Assembly (NCBI GenBank): GCA_963383645.1
Contig: OY726566.1
Span: 96,439,321-96,503,320, forward strand
Origin: Muscardinus avellanarius
Lineage: Eukaryota > Chordata > Mammalia > Rodentia > Gliridae
Length of the DNA: 64,000 nucleotides
Direction: 5' to 3'
Positions 1 through 11,015 of this stretch are shown here, piece by piece (position 1 is the first letter of the stretch; every line of letters starts with the position of its first letter). Made by a program: the position numbers and the translations under genes. The notes beneath the pieces were generated by a model. The model saw only the letters and a program-made list of their open reading frames with translations, had not been told where the DNA came from and made no database searches.

Positions 1-35
1 ATAGTGCACCAATAAAAAATTTAAAAAGATAATAT
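1..35 (+). mobile_element. L1 3' tail, cut by window start
   Basis: The window opens with 'atagtgcaccaataaaaaa', the same 3' terminus seen at other L1 ends here (for example near 38800 and 41360). Only the tail is inside the window. Confidence 0.5.
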
Positions 36-135
36 GTGAGAACTCAGAGTACGCTTTGATTTATTAGTTTTTATTGAAAAACACAATGCAAGGAAGAGTA
101 GGAAGTAGGAAAACAGAGTAGGGGCCGAGTGGTAA

Positions 136-148
<13 letters not shown>

Positions 149-191
<43 letters not shown>
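149..191. repeat. (TA)n microsatellite
   Basis: Pure TA run preceded by a few TACA units. The surrounding 36-707 is A+T-rich CHRM2 intron in which I recognise nothing else. Confidence 0.95.
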
Positions 192-196
<5 letters not shown>

Positions 197-707
197 TTAT
201 ATTTATAATGATAACTGTTATTATTGTTATTTAGTGCCAGTTATGAGGAATTACTCATACACTCTCTTACAGTGAGATACTTTACAGGTAACTATAAAGT
301 ATCAAATACGTTAATTTCAGATGCCCATTTTAAAATATAAATGTTACATATTATTCTCTAAAAGAATTTACCAAATACTTCCTTAAAAGTAGAATATAAG
401 GCTGTGCTTTATTAAAATGAATAGAAACAAAATGTAAGTGTTGAATAGGTTATTTAGTAGCAGTTTGTTTCTATCAGAGTTTATTAAAATTAACACTTAA
501 CACTTCATGAAAGAGATATCTATATCTCAATTCCAAAATGTCCGTGGATTTACACAATAAATACACAAAAGTACTGCTTTTAAACAAATAGTTATGTGAG
601 CTATAAAAAAATCTCCAGAATAATGACTGGCATAGAGAAATTATTTTTGTTCGAATAAGTTGGATGATAAATGGCAAAAATAAATTATTAAAACTGGGGG
701 AGGAGGA

Positions 708-894
708 GTCCAGGTGCAGTGGCACATGCCTGTAATCCCAATACTTGGGAGGCTGAGACAGGAGGATCACAGGTTCAAGGACAGCTTCAGCAAGTAGTGA
801 GACTCTCACAACCTAGCAGAACCTAGTTTCCAAATAAGAAATAAAATTGGGCTGAAGGTATAGCTTGAAGGAAAAATGCCTTCAAGTTCTATCC

Positions 895-900
<6 letters not shown>
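708..900 (+). mobile_element. B1-dID dimeric SINE (type A)
   Basis: Left B1-like half from 'ccaggtgcagtggcacatg', A-rich linker, then a diverged ID half ending 'atccctagta'. The usual A tail is replaced by a CA repeat. Confidence 0.85.
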
Positions 901-932
<32 letters not shown>

Positions 933-945
933 ACACACACACACA
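901..945. repeat. (CA)n in SINE tail
   Basis: CA repeat directly after the SINE 3' end, interrupted once by 'ag'; it probably grew from the SINE tail. Confidence 0.9.
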
Positions 946-1174
946 GAGTAGGGGGAGGGAAGGGCACCTGGTGGGTGTCAGGGAAGGTTCACGGAGTGCA
1001 GTGTGTGTATATGTCTCTGTTACTCTGAACTTCATTATGATGCATGATTACAGTGTTCCAATTAAAAACAAGACAGAAATTCTATTAAATCAATTTTATT
1101 TGATTCCTCTAGCATCATTCTTTCAAATAAACTCTTCATTGGCTCCCAATGATCTAGAGGATTCTCTCTATGCA

Positions 1175-1178
<4 letters not shown>

Positions 1179-1215
<37 letters not shown>
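1179..1215. repeat. (TA)n microsatellite
   Basis: TA run followed by TA/CA-rich degenerate sequence to about 1290. The flanking 946-1178 shows no recognised element. Confidence 0.9.
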
Positions 1216-1219
<4 letters not shown>

Positions 1220-1418
1220 AAATATACATATTATATATATACACACATATTATATATTTACACATTGTATACATACACACATAGATATATATGCTGTATT
1301 GTATAATGATCTTATTGCATAAAGATAATTATGTTCTATAATAATCTGTACTTTCCTTGGGTCAAACTATCTCCTATTTATACATCTTTCTATAACAAAG
1401 CCAGGACAAGCATGCACA

Positions 1419-1483
1419 TGCACACACACACACACATGCACACACACACACATGCACACACACACACACACACATACACACCT
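1419..1483. repeat. (CA)n compound microsatellite
   Basis: CA blocks separated by 'tgca' interruptions. Its antisense reading gives a Val/Cys-rich spurious ORF. Confidence 0.9.
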
Positions 1484-1534
1484 CTTTTAATGGCTTGATG
1501 ACCATATAATATTTCATTGTAGGAGTATTCCAAT

Positions 1535-1735
1535 GCCAGGCATGGTGGCACATACCTGTATTCCCAGTAGTTAGGAGGCTGAGATAGGAGGATCACAGGT
1601 TCCAGGACAGACTCAGGCAGTAACAAGACTCTCGGCAACCTAGAGAGACCCTGTTTCAAAATTAAAAAAAAAAATAGGGCTGGGGGTGTAGCTCAGAAGT
1701 AGAATGTTCCTGGGTTCAATTCCCAGCACCAAAAA
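1535..1735 (+). mobile_element. B1-dID SINE, first of a tandem pair
   Basis: Full dimer from 'gccaggcatggtggcacat' to 'tcccagcacc' and a short A tail. Flanked by target copies gagtattccaa at 1523-1533 and 1736-1746. Confidence 0.95.
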
Positions 1736-1747
1736 GAGTATTCCAAA

Positions 1748-1966
1748 GCCGGGCGTGGTGGCGCACGCTTGTAATCCCAGCATTTGGGAGGCTGAGACCG
1801 GAGGATCATGGTTCGCGGACAGCCTCAGCTACTTAGTGAGGCCCTCTGCAACTCAGTGAGACCTGGTTTCAAAATAAAGAATAAAAAATAGGGCAGGGGG
1901 TGTAGCTCAGAGGTTGAATGCCCCTGGGTTCCAACCCCAGACCCGCCAGAAAAAAAAAAAAAAAAA
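1748..1966 (+). mobile_element. B1-dID SINE, second of a tandem pair
   Basis: Less diverged full dimer starting 'gccgggcgtggtggcgcac' with a 16-A tail. It is bounded by gagtattccaa (1736-1746) and gagtattcca (1967-1976), so it used the duplicated target of its neighbour. Confidence 0.95.
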
Positions 1967-2156
1967 GAGTATTCCATAATATGTTTAACTAATACTATGT
2001 CAGTGAACAAATTTAATACGTCTACCTGGTTGCTTTGCTTTAGCACCATTAGTGCATGGATATCCTTTAGTAGACCACTTTGCACATTTTTAATGACTAT
2101 AGCTGAGAGAGAGGAAAAAAAAAAAAACCTAGACATAGCATTCCCAACCTATTTCT

Positions 2157-2362
2157 TTTGTGTGTGTGTGGCATGGGGGATATAAACCAGGGGCATTCTA
2201 TCTCCAAGCTACACACCCAGTCCTATATTTTATTCTTTTATTTTGAAATAGGGTCTCGCTAAGTTGTAGAGGGTCTAAGTAGGAGACTGGCAAAGAACCG
2301 AATCCTCCTGTCTCAGCCTCCCAAGTACTAGGATTGCAAGTATCCTCCACCATGCCTGGATC
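2157..2362 (-). mobile_element. B1-dID SINE (type A), diverged
   Basis: Minus-strand dimer. It starts with a short TG tract in place of the T-run and ends 'caccatgcctgga' (the reverse of the B1 head). Confidence 0.85.
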
Positions 2363-2566
2363 TCGTAATACATTTAAAATTTTTAGATATAACTTTATAT
2401 TTTCCTTTACATTTTTATAGAGATAAATTGACCTCCATGGAGGTCACCACAATAGTCCTACCTGAAGTGCTCAACAATACTACCCTAACACTCTGGGTAA
2501 AAAAATACTTTAAGTTACTTGAGTTTGAATTTTTAAATTGTAAGGTTGAGCATATTTTTCATATAA

Positions 2567-2761
2567 TTTTTTTTTTTGGTGGTACTGGGGTTTCTGTAAA
2601 TCCTTCTACCTCCGGGCTACACTCTCAGACACCTACTTTTTTGTATTTTTATTTAGAAACAGGGTCTCTTAAGCCAGCGAGGCCGGCTTTGAACCTGCGC
2701 ATTCCTCCTGTCTCCGCCTCCCAAACGCGGGAATTACAAGTGTGCACCAACACACCCGGCC
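2567..2761 (-). mobile_element. B1-dID SINE (type B)
   Basis: Minus-strand copy of the second subfamily: the ID half has the extra 'gcttccagg' block and the B1 half has 'cttaagccagcg'. Target duplication ttcatataa at 2558-2566 and 2762-2770. Confidence 0.92.
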
Positions 2762-3034
2762 TTCATATAAATTTTTAAAGGACATTAATATTAATTTTTT
2801 TTCATCTACATAGCTTTACCAATGTTTGAGATTGGTAGTATTTCATTTTTCCTTTTCTCCTTACTATTTTGTATTAAAGAAAATGTATAGTTTTGATTAT
2901 GTATTTTATAATATTTTCCTAATGGTAATTGTGATATTTGTATGCAAAAACTTTAAATGATTATACAGAATATATGTATATTTTTCTTTACATCTTCTGG
3001 AATTGGGGTAGTATCGTTTTGAGTTGCTATTACT

Positions 3035-3490
3035 TATTTTGTTAAGATTTTAGTGCACTATAATTGTACAATAATACAATTGTTAGATTCATAGTGATAC
3101 TTTCATGAAAGCACATAACATTATTTGGCCTATTTCTCTCCCTATTCCTCCTCTTTCCCATCTCTCCTTCCTCCCCCAGTCCCCTTTCCCTCCTTTACTG
3201 TTCTTCCCCCTAGTTTTCATTCTAGTTTTTTTCTACTTTTCCTTGGTTTCCATATATGGGAGAAAACATGAGACCCTTGATTTTCTGAGTCTGTCTTGTC
3301 AGTCAGTATGACGCTTTCCAAGTCCATGCACTTTTATGCAAATAACATAATTTCATTCTTTTGTGGATGAGTAAAACTCCGTTGTGTATACATAACACAT
3401 TTCATTCATCTGTTGAAGGACCCTAGGTTGGCTCATAACGTGGCTGCTGTGCATTGTGCTCTAGTGATTCATGCATATCCACATTTATAG
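3035..3490 (-). mobile_element. L1 3' end fragment
   Basis: Reverse complement of the L1 3'UTR: the T-rich end near 'tttagtgcactataattgta', then the C/T-rich 3'UTR tract (3120-3230) and the downstream ORF2-end segment around 3300-3480. Confidence 0.7.
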
Positions 3491-3568
3491 CAACACGATT
3501 CACAAGAACCAAATCGGGGTGTTCTTATTTATTAAGACAAAACTCCTACCATTGAAAGTATCTATACT

Positions 3569-3752
3569 GCCGGTGTGGTGGTGCACGCTTGTAATTCCCG
3601 CGCTTAGGAGGCAGAGACAGGAGGATCGCGCAGGTTCGAAGCCAGCCGCGCTGGCTTAAGAGACCCTGTTTCCAAATAAAAGTGTAAAATAGGTCTGAGA
3701 GTATAGCCCGGAAGTAGAAGGGCTTCCAGGAACCCCAGTACCACCAAAAAAA
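3569..3752 (+). mobile_element. B1-dID SINE (type B)
   Basis: Full-length type B copy with the intact 'gcttccagg' block and a short A tail. Near-identical flanks tctatact (3561) and tctatatt (3754) look like the target duplication. Confidence 0.92.
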
Positions 3753-3754
3753 AT

Positions 3755-5040
3755 CTATATTATTAAAATGTTTGAAGATATTTTGCTTTCTGAAGCAGAA
3801 TAAATCACTTTTAAGTGTTATTTGTGTTATAAAGGTGCTTACCAAACTATTTTCTACATGGTTTGGTTACAGGGGCAAACCACTGCCCACTGTATCTCGT
3901 AGAAATACTTAGTGATAATTGGCATCAGAGTTAATAGAGATTTCTGACTTAAGAAGTGACAACTAATTTCTTTTTCATTCTCATTTTAACATGCACAGCT
4001 AATAGAGCTTGTTCTCGCTTTTTCTTAACAAGCCAGTTCTCCAGAAATGTGTCATCGTCCTTTTGAGGAACTCTTAACTTTCTGTCCTAAATCCCCACCA
4101 CACTTTCTGCCTTTTGAAGGATCAGTGGGGTGGCGCGGCATCAGACTTTGACAGGAATTATGCAGAAGGATTTGTGAGGATGTGCTTACCTAAATGCACT
4201 AGGATTGGCCAGCAGGAAGTGCAGGTGGGCTTAATAATTGTTTGTTTTTTGCCACAAGTTCTCTGGCACCAAAGCTTGTGACTCTCGTAGGCAGGGACTT
4301 TGTCCTAATCATCACCAAATGCTAAGAATAGACCACAAGGCCTGACAGAGTGAAGATGCTCCATACGACGTGAAGATAACGTGATAGCATTAAGGACTGA
4401 AGGGTCTCAGGTGCACAGGCTTCTCCCCGTTATCGATTTCATGTGTGATCTTATATCAGTTTCTATTGGATGCCATTTGCCTCTTTGGCAAAGCAGGAGT
4501 TGGCATAAAATATAGGAAGAGAATGGATTTAGTCATGATTGGAAAAAGCAAACATTTAGAAAATTGATATATTCAGATGCATTTAATAAGCGATGATACT
4601 TTTGCAAGATGTGGAATATTGGAGATTCTAATGTTAATACGATGTAATAATGATTATGAGTGTAGAACAGAGGCCAGAAAATAGCTCCTATGGGGGAATA
4701 CATAAACTAATAAGATATTATTATAGTGTCTTTATTTCCCCATCATCAGTGTTTTTACTTTAAAAAAAGAAAAGCTTACAATTACCAGGAGTAAAGGTAC
4801 CATTGACTATGAAGGTTACAAAGTCAATTTTGTGCTTTCTCTCATAACATCTCCTCTCTCGTTGGTTTATTCATTTTATGTCCATTCCTGAACTCTCTGA
4901 ATGTCTTGGAAAGTCTTATGCATAATGTTGCTTTATTTAGATCAATTCATTTGGATTATGCTCCTTTTAATTAATAAAAAGATAGATAAATGTAGATTTT
5001 CCTATCTATATATGGACAAATTCAAAATACTATTGGACTT
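3755..5040. other. CHRM2 intron, no recognised element
   Basis: About 1.3 kb of intron lacking SINE/L1 signatures. No ORF with protein features, tRNA or other RNA gene seen. Confidence 0.5.
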
Positions 5041-5041
5041 T

Positions 5042-5251
5042 AGCTGGGAATGGCAGTGCATGCCTCTAATTCCACTATTTGGGGGTTTGAGACAGGAGGG
5101 TCACAGGTTCAAGGCCAGCCTCAGCAACTTAGTGAGGCTTTCTGCAACTTAATGAGGCCCTGTTTCAAAATAAAAAATATAGGACTGAAACTATAGCTTA
5201 GAGGTAGAATACCCCTGAGTTCAATCCCCACTTCCACCAGAAAAGAAAAAA
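5042..5251 (+). mobile_element. B1-dID SINE (type A)
   Basis: Dimer in the CHRM2 intron about 240 bases upstream of the splice acceptor, diverged, with mixed A-rich tail. Confidence 0.9.
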
Positions 5252-5462
5252 TATATTTGACTCTAAATGTTTTGCCAACCTGAAAGAACCTTTAAATTTT
5301 TTTTCCATTTAAAGCTTTTTCCCTTTTTGTGGAGAATTTGTGCAGGCAATGAGAGTAAACTCAAAAGAAGAGGAAAATTCTTGCATGGAGGAGGAGGTGG
5401 GATGATGGTGATTTTAAAAAATGAAATTAAAAAAAATTAAAGCAATATGTCTATTATATTTG

Positions 5463-5486
5463 TTAATTTTATTCCATTCTCTGCAG
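5463..5486 (+). other. CHRM2: Splice acceptor of the CHRM2 coding exon
   Basis: A pyrimidine-rich stretch (ttttattccattctctgcag) ends in AG at 5485-5486, 40 bases upstream of the CHRM2 ATG. Mammalian CHRM2 has non-coding 5' exons spliced to a single coding exon just upstream of the start codon, so this is the expected acceptor. Exon sequence would begin at 5487, giving a 40-base 5'UTR piece in this exon. Confidence 0.85.
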
Positions 5487-5526
5487 GTTTAAATGTTTAT
5501 TCAGCTACTTGGCTACTGAACACAAA

Positions 5527-6927
5527 ATGAATAACTCAACAAACTCCTCTAATAATGGCTTGGCTATTACCAGTCCTTATAAGACATTTGAAATGGTATT
5601 GATTGTCCTCGTGGCTGGATCTCTCAGTCTGGTGACCATCATTGGGAACATCCTGGTCATGGTATCCATTAAAGTCAACCGCCACCTCCAGACCGTCAAT
5701 AACTACTTCTTATTCAGCTTGGCGTGTGCCGACCTCATCATAGGTGTGTTCTCCATGAACTTGTACACCCTCTACACTGTGATTGGCTACTGGCCGCTGG
5801 GACCTGTGGTGTGTGACCTGTGGCTCGCGTTGGACTATGTGGTCAGCAACGCCTCGGTGATGAATCTGCTCATCATCAGCTTTGACAGGTACTTCTGCGT
5901 CACCAAACCTCTCACCTACCCCGTGAAGCGGACCACCAAAATGGCAGGGATGATGATCGCCGCGGCCTGGGTCCTCTCCTTCATCCTCTGGGCTCCGGCC
6001 ATCCTCTTCTGGCAGTTCATTGTTGGGGTGAGAACTGTGGAGGACGGGGAATGCTACATCCAGTTCTTTTCCAACGCTGCTGTCACCTTCGGCACAGCCA
6101 TCGCAGCCTTCTACCTGCCAGTGATCATCATGACTGTGCTCTACTGGCACATATCCAGAGCCAGCAAGAGCAGGATAAAGAAGGAGAAGAAGGAGCCCGT
6201 GGCCAACCAAGAGCCAGTCTCTCCGAGCCTGGTGCAAGGGAGAATCGTGAAGCCCAATAACAGCAACACGCCCGGCAGTGATGGTGGCCTGGAACACAAC
6301 AAGTTCCAGAATGGCAAGGCCCCCCGAGATGCCGTGACGGAAAACTGTGTCCAGGGGGAAGAAAAAGAAAGCTCCAACGACTCCACCTCCGTCAGCGCCG
6401 TGGCTTCTAATCTGAGAGATGACGAAATAACCCAGGATGAGAACACAGTCTCCACATCCCTGGGCCATTCCAAAGATGAGGACTCTAAGCAGACGTGCAT
6501 CAAAATCGTCACCAAGACCCCAAAAGGCGACTTGTGCACCCCGACTAATACCACCGTGGAGCTCGTTGGGTCTTCGGGCCAGAATGGAAGTGAAAAGCAG
6601 AACATCGTAGCCCGCAAGATCATGAAGATGACCAAGCAGCCTGCCAAAAAGAAGCCCCCTCCTTCCCGGGAGAAGAAAGTGACCCGGACAATCCTGGCTA
6701 TCCTGTTGGCTTTCATCATCACCTGGGCTCCGTACAACGTCATGGTGCTCATTAACACCTTCTGTGCACCCTGCATCCCCAACACAGTGTGGACAATCGG
6801 CTACTGGCTCTGCTACATCAATAGCACCATCAACCCCGCCTGCTACGCGCTTTGCAATGCCACCTTCAAGAAGACCTTTAAGCACCTTCTCATGTGCCAT
6901 TACAAGAACATAGGTGCGACGAGGTAA
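5527..6927 (+). CDS. CHRM2: Muscarinic acetylcholine receptor M2, complete
   Basis: This encodes a 466-residue class A GPCR that binds acetylcholine at the plasma membrane and signals through Gi/o (slowing heart rate, presynaptic autoreceptor). The whole CDS lies in one exon, as in other mammalian CHRM2 genes, and has the same length as human M2. Visible landmarks: N-glycosylation sites N2, N3 and N6; seven hydrophobic segments (about 23-45, 60-80, 98-119, 140-162, 185-207, 389-409, 424-443); orthosteric D103 in LALDY; DRY at 120-122; C96 and C176 for the extracellular disulfide; Y403/N404 in WAPYN; NPACY at 436-440; palmitoylatable C457. The long third cytoplasmic loop (about 208-388) is charged, with Ser/Thr clusters [10 protein letters not shown] and TVSTS that match known GRK sites. 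I chose the ATG at 5527: the open frame extends to 5509 only via a TTG codon, and MNNSTNSS is the canonical M2 start. No frameshift or missing key residue; identification is essentially certain. Confidence 0.99.
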   Translation: MNNSTNSSNNGLAITSPYKTFEMVLIVLVAGSLSLVTIIGNILVMVSIKVNRHLQTVNNYFLFSLACADLIIGVFSMNLYTLYTVIGYWPLGPVVCDLWLALDYVVSNASVMNLLIISFDRYFCVTKPLTYPVKRTTKMAGMMIAAAWVLSFILWAPAILFWQFIVGVRTVEDGECYIQFFSNAAVTFGTAIAAFYLPVIIMTVLYWHISRASKSRIKKEKKEPVANQEPVSPSLVQGRIVKPNNSNTPGSDGGLEHNKFQNGKAPRDAVTENCVQGEEKESSNDSTSVSAVASNLRDDEITQDENTVSTSLGHSKDEDSKQTCIKIVTKTPKGDLCTPTNTTVELVGSSGQNGSEKQNIVARKIMKMTKQPAKKKPPPSREKKVTRTILAILLAFIITWAPYNVMVLINTFCAPCIPNTVWTIGYWLCYINSTINPACYALCNATFKKTFKHLLMCHYKNIGATR

Positions 6928-7536
6928 AGCATCTTTAAAGAGAAGGAAGGTGGTCCAGGGACACTCGAGAAGAATAAAAAGGATAAAAGAGCTCCTAGTT
7001 TTAAAGTATTTGCCATTTCACTTTGTCACCTGACGATGAAACGGATGATCTAGGAGCTCCGCTGTGAACCTGTTATGCCTATGCTCCAGTTTGAAAAAAC
7101 CTCACACCTTGTACACTCTGTTCATTTAGGGGCAATGAGACACTGAGAGAGACAAGGGGGGACTGTGGGTTTAAGGAACGCTCTAAGCTGTTTCGTGCTG
7201 TCTTGAAGAAGGGCTTCTGAAGCTACAATTTCATCAGACTCTACACAAGAAGAAAAATCTCGTTCCTTGCCTCTTTGGCACTGTTCTCATGTGTTCACAT
7301 GAGGAGGAGATGCCACCGTTACACACTAATGCGGAGACTTAAACATAGGGAAGTGGACGTTAAACGGTGGGAAAATGAAGAAAGAAAACCATAGAGGATG
7401 CAGGAATCATCTGCAGACTGCTAAGCATATTCTATTCTTTGGTAGGATCTTATTTGGAGGATTGCAATGTAATCGATACTTATTTTATTTTCCCTTTTTT
7501 TAGCACACATTCACACACCACACACACACACACACC

Positions 7537-7571
<35 letters not shown>

Positions 7572-9065
7572 GCAAACAAAACCTCATCGAGGTCACATTA
7601 TAGTTTTTTTCTTCCCATAGCTTTGTTTTTTTGCATATTCTAGTCCTACACTGTACAGGATACCTGCAGAACTATCATTCAATCCAGCCAGAGACAGCTG
7701 GAAAATGGACACTCTGTACCACCTACTATGTCCTTCGCCTTCTCTCTGAGTATACATCCTAAAAGTGATTTCCTTCACTTAGGACCCTTTGTTTTCACCA
7801 ATCTGGTTTTCTTCTACATGAGCCTTTTATTTTAACAGAATAGTCATCAGCCTAAGACACAAACACACATGAGAAACCAAAGTCATTCTAAAAGAGAGGT
7901 TTGATCGCATTAAAAATGCTCAGTCTAGTTGGAGAAAGTTTACCGAGTCCAGATTGAGAGAAGAGGGAAGGTTGGAAGGGCTTGCTGTTTGAACCTGAAT
8001 CCACCTGACCTGTGTATGCAGTGTTACTGCGGTAACATGAGCTCCCGATTTTCACAGCAGGAAGAGCATGCTGCTTCATTCCTTTGGAGTTTTAAACAAA
8101 ATTAACTTACTGGGTCAATCCCATGAGAATAAGATTTTCTCTCAATGCCTGCCTGATGATACAGAAATTATCATCAAGTGAGGTTGAGTAACCATTCTAT
8201 GGCCTAGGGGAAGGAGGAAAAGTTAATTCAAAAACATTAACCAAGTCTATATATTCCATATTCATCAAATTGTCAATTCTCCCAAAGATTGTTTAATATC
8301 AAAATTCTCTAGTCAGTGAAACTGTAGTAATTGCATAGAGATAAAAATGTAGTGCATAGCCAAACAAAGGTTAAACAAGCTCATGGAATCTGATAGAAGA
8401 ACACAAGTGGCTCTTCCCATGTCTATTCTTACTTTCGAACTCTAGACCCTAAAAAATCATGTCAGAAATAATTATCTAAATGGTGGCTTTATATAGAATC
8501 TTATCCACCTATGGACTTCTATTTGGTAATACCAATAAATATAAGATTACACCGATTCATGTTTAACAAGTTATTTTGATCTACCATCGTTTCTTATTAT
8601 TTGAGATAGCCTTCCAATCAGATTTTCTAGACATGGCCCAGTTGGTAGAAATTATTTAAATGAATTTTCTTCTTTCTGTAATTTAGACTTATGGGCTTTA
8701 TTTTATTCTGCCCAATAGTGTTGAATAAATTACATGATCAATTTTTCAATATTAAACTCTAAAGCATACCAGAATATTGTATCATAATAGCATCTCAAAA
8801 TTTTGGAGGGCTTTTCTTTTAAAGAAAAGCACAAGAGAAACAACAACAAAGCTGTAAGTCAGTAGAAAAATAAGATATTTGAAACTAATTTACTCTTTTT
8901 AAAACTAACTTGTTCAAACATTAGTTGTTTTCCCCCAATTTCCTTATGTATAAACCTATAGCATCCATCCACATGGAATCCTCTAGTCTACAGTTACTTC
9001 AGTGTAAACATTTCTATTTTAAAGCCAAATGTATTTTCATATTGCTTCTTTAAACCAACTAATCA
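6928..9065 (+). other. CHRM2: CHRM2 3'UTR / proximal downstream flank
   Basis: About 2.1 kb after the CHRM2 stop with no SINE, L1 or LTR, unlike nearly every other stretch of this size in the first 50 kb. This is consistent with a long 3'UTR, but the transcript end cannot be placed. AATAAA hexamers occur at 6973, 8534, 8724 and, beyond a SINE, at 9593. A compound CA repeat (7510-7572) lies inside. Minor ORFs here show no protein features. Confidence 0.6.
7510..7572. repeat. (CA)n compound microsatellite downstream of CHRM2
   Basis: Interrupted CA repeat with 'cc' interruptions, within the putative CHRM2 3'UTR. Confidence 0.9.
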
Positions 9066-9297
9066 AGCTGGGTTTGGTGGCACACACTTGTAATCCCAGT
9101 ACTTGGAAAGCTGAGATAGGAGGATCACAGGTTCGAAGACAGCCTCGTCAAGTAGTGAGAGGCTCACCAGCCGAGTGAGACACTGTTAGAAAATAAAAAA
9201 TAAAAATAGACTAGGCATGTAACTTGGAGGTAGAATGCCTGTGAGTTCAGAAGAAAAATAATCCCCAGTACCATAAATAAATAAATAAATAAATAAT
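9066..9297 (+). mobile_element. B1-dID SINE (type A), TAAA tail
   Basis: Dimer with a small insertion in the ID half and an (AAAT)n tail. taatcaa lies on both sides (9059, 9295). First interspersed repeat downstream of CHRM2. Confidence 0.88.
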
Positions 9298-10995
9298 CAA
9301 TTGGATGGAAAAAAACATCAGATTTGGTTTTCTATAAAGAAAATCATCAGTTGGCCAATTATTTTACTTTTTAATTTGTATATTTAATGGTGTAGATTTG
9401 GTTTCCATTGCATGACCCTTTGGATCCCAGGATTCATGGCTCAAGATCTTTCTCTGTCTGCTGTAACAATGTAAATTACCATGTGTGGATTGTCTTACTC
9501 TCCCTCTCTGTTGTATGCTCCTTTTCTTTCCTTCTGTTCTTAGTATTTGCCACAACCCCTAGGACTTCACTCAAAGAGAAACTCTCAATTTGAATAAAAG
9601 AATTGAAGACAGACTAAGATACCATGGAAACTTACTCAACCAGAATCAGAAAAATGAAAAAATGCTAAAGGTCATTGGAGAGAGATGGAAATTACATTTA
9701 AAAATTTGCATTAAGTATTGCTGCTGAATTTTCCTATTTCAGGGACTTTTTCACCTGGGAGACATTTACCAGAGATGCTTTTGATTGTCACAACAGGGAA
9801 GAAGGCATTTGTGCCTGTGAGTAGGGGTTAGGAATGCTGCTGGACAGGTTACATTGTGCAGGACAGTCTCTAATCCCTCTCCAAACAAAAAGAATTTGGG
9901 TTACAATGTCAATAGTTATATGGCTGAGAAACCCTAGTTTATATCAAGGAATTTTTAGAGCTAACTGCCTATAAGTACGAAATAATTCCAAATCATTTTT
10001 AGAAGTATATAAAGAGTTGTTCACCTATTGAGGGAAGAAAAAGCATATCACCTATTGGAGAACAATTAAAAAACTACTCATCTACTGGAAAATTTTTCAT
10101 ACATCAGAAATATTCATCTGTTGACTCTAGTGTATTTGTAATTCACAGATTAGGGACAAGGCTACATCTATATATTGGAGATCACCAAGCCATGTGCACA
10201 GCACCTTATTCCCATCATCTTAATGTCTGCCCATGACTACTGCAGTCTAGTCAGGAGGCTGCAGTAGTTGCCCATTACAATGGCGGTAGTCATTAAAGCC
10301 CATTTCCATGGGAGCTGCCATTTTCCTTTCCAAAATAATTAAGAGCCTTTAAAAATATACACTTTATCTCCTTTGCTTACACTGGAAATACCTATGTCTG
10401 TTAAGGCTTTATTTCTTCTTTCCTCTAGCAATAATGTAAATTACCGTAGCATGGTCTTATAAGAAAAGGAGATTAAGAACATGAAAAGAGCAGTACATTT
10501 ACTGATAAAAGAAACATTCACCATTCTACCAGTTCCTCATTAATTTAATGTCAGATCTCACGAATTAGGACAAAGTTACTCATATCATAAATCACACGGG
10601 ACCTGTGGAAGCTGAAAGTCCCACACACCCCTACTCCTTGTCCACTCTCTGCTTTTATTCCTGAAGAGATGACATTTGGGGAGATGGGAGTCTATGATGA
10701 TGGCAACAGTTACTTAGCAGTTGCAGTCTACTTTTATTTTCTCCTAGCTTTGTCAATACTTGCCTTCCTTCTCCCGGTTTGACAATATCCTTTCCAACAC
10801 AACCATAATACTGGTGTCGCAAATAGATTAGGAAAGCACCCACAGCTGGAAGAACTTGTGCCAAGTGTATCTGCAGCATGTATATACCATGCTCCTCAAT
10901 ATGCTTCTCTTCAAAGGCTGCACGCTGTAGCATGAACCCTGTGCATATTTAATAGATCTTCCTGGAATATGCTGTATGCTTAACATATACATATA
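9298..10995. other. No recognised element
   Basis: Unique-looking A+T-rich sequence. A 92-codon minus ORF (10655-10933) and ORFs near 9364-9593 match no family I know. Confidence 0.4.
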
Positions 10996-11015
10996 ATATA
11001 TATATATATATATAT
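10996..11015. repeat. (TA)n microsatellite
   Basis: Short TA run in A+T-rich sequence. Confidence 0.85.

Noticed and set aside
1681..1730. tRNA gene (A-box/B-box-like motif)
   Set aside because: This is the ID half of the SINE, tRNA-derived but lacking a full cloverleaf; the same applies to every ID half in the window.
1..5486. miR-490 precursor, known from a CHRM2 intron in human
   Set aside because: I looked for a matching hairpin and mature-like sequence in the intron portion and saw none; in human it lies far upstream of the coding exon.
5509..5526. N-terminal extension of CHRM2 (six extra residues)
   Set aside because: The extension starts on TTG, and the known M2 N-terminus begins at the ATG at 5527.
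6141..6785. 214-codon minus ORF inside CHRM2
   Set aside because: Another antisense shadow, overlapping the third-loop coding sequence.
5710..6900. 396-codon antisense ORF across CHRM2
   Set aside because: It is the reverse-strand shadow of the GC-rich M2 CDS; the translation has no recognisable domain.
10655..10933. 92-codon minus ORF
   Set aside because: It reads like plausible protein but matches no family I recognise, and there is no poly(A), target duplication or exon signal to support a retrocopy. A BLASTP/TBLASTN search would decide.
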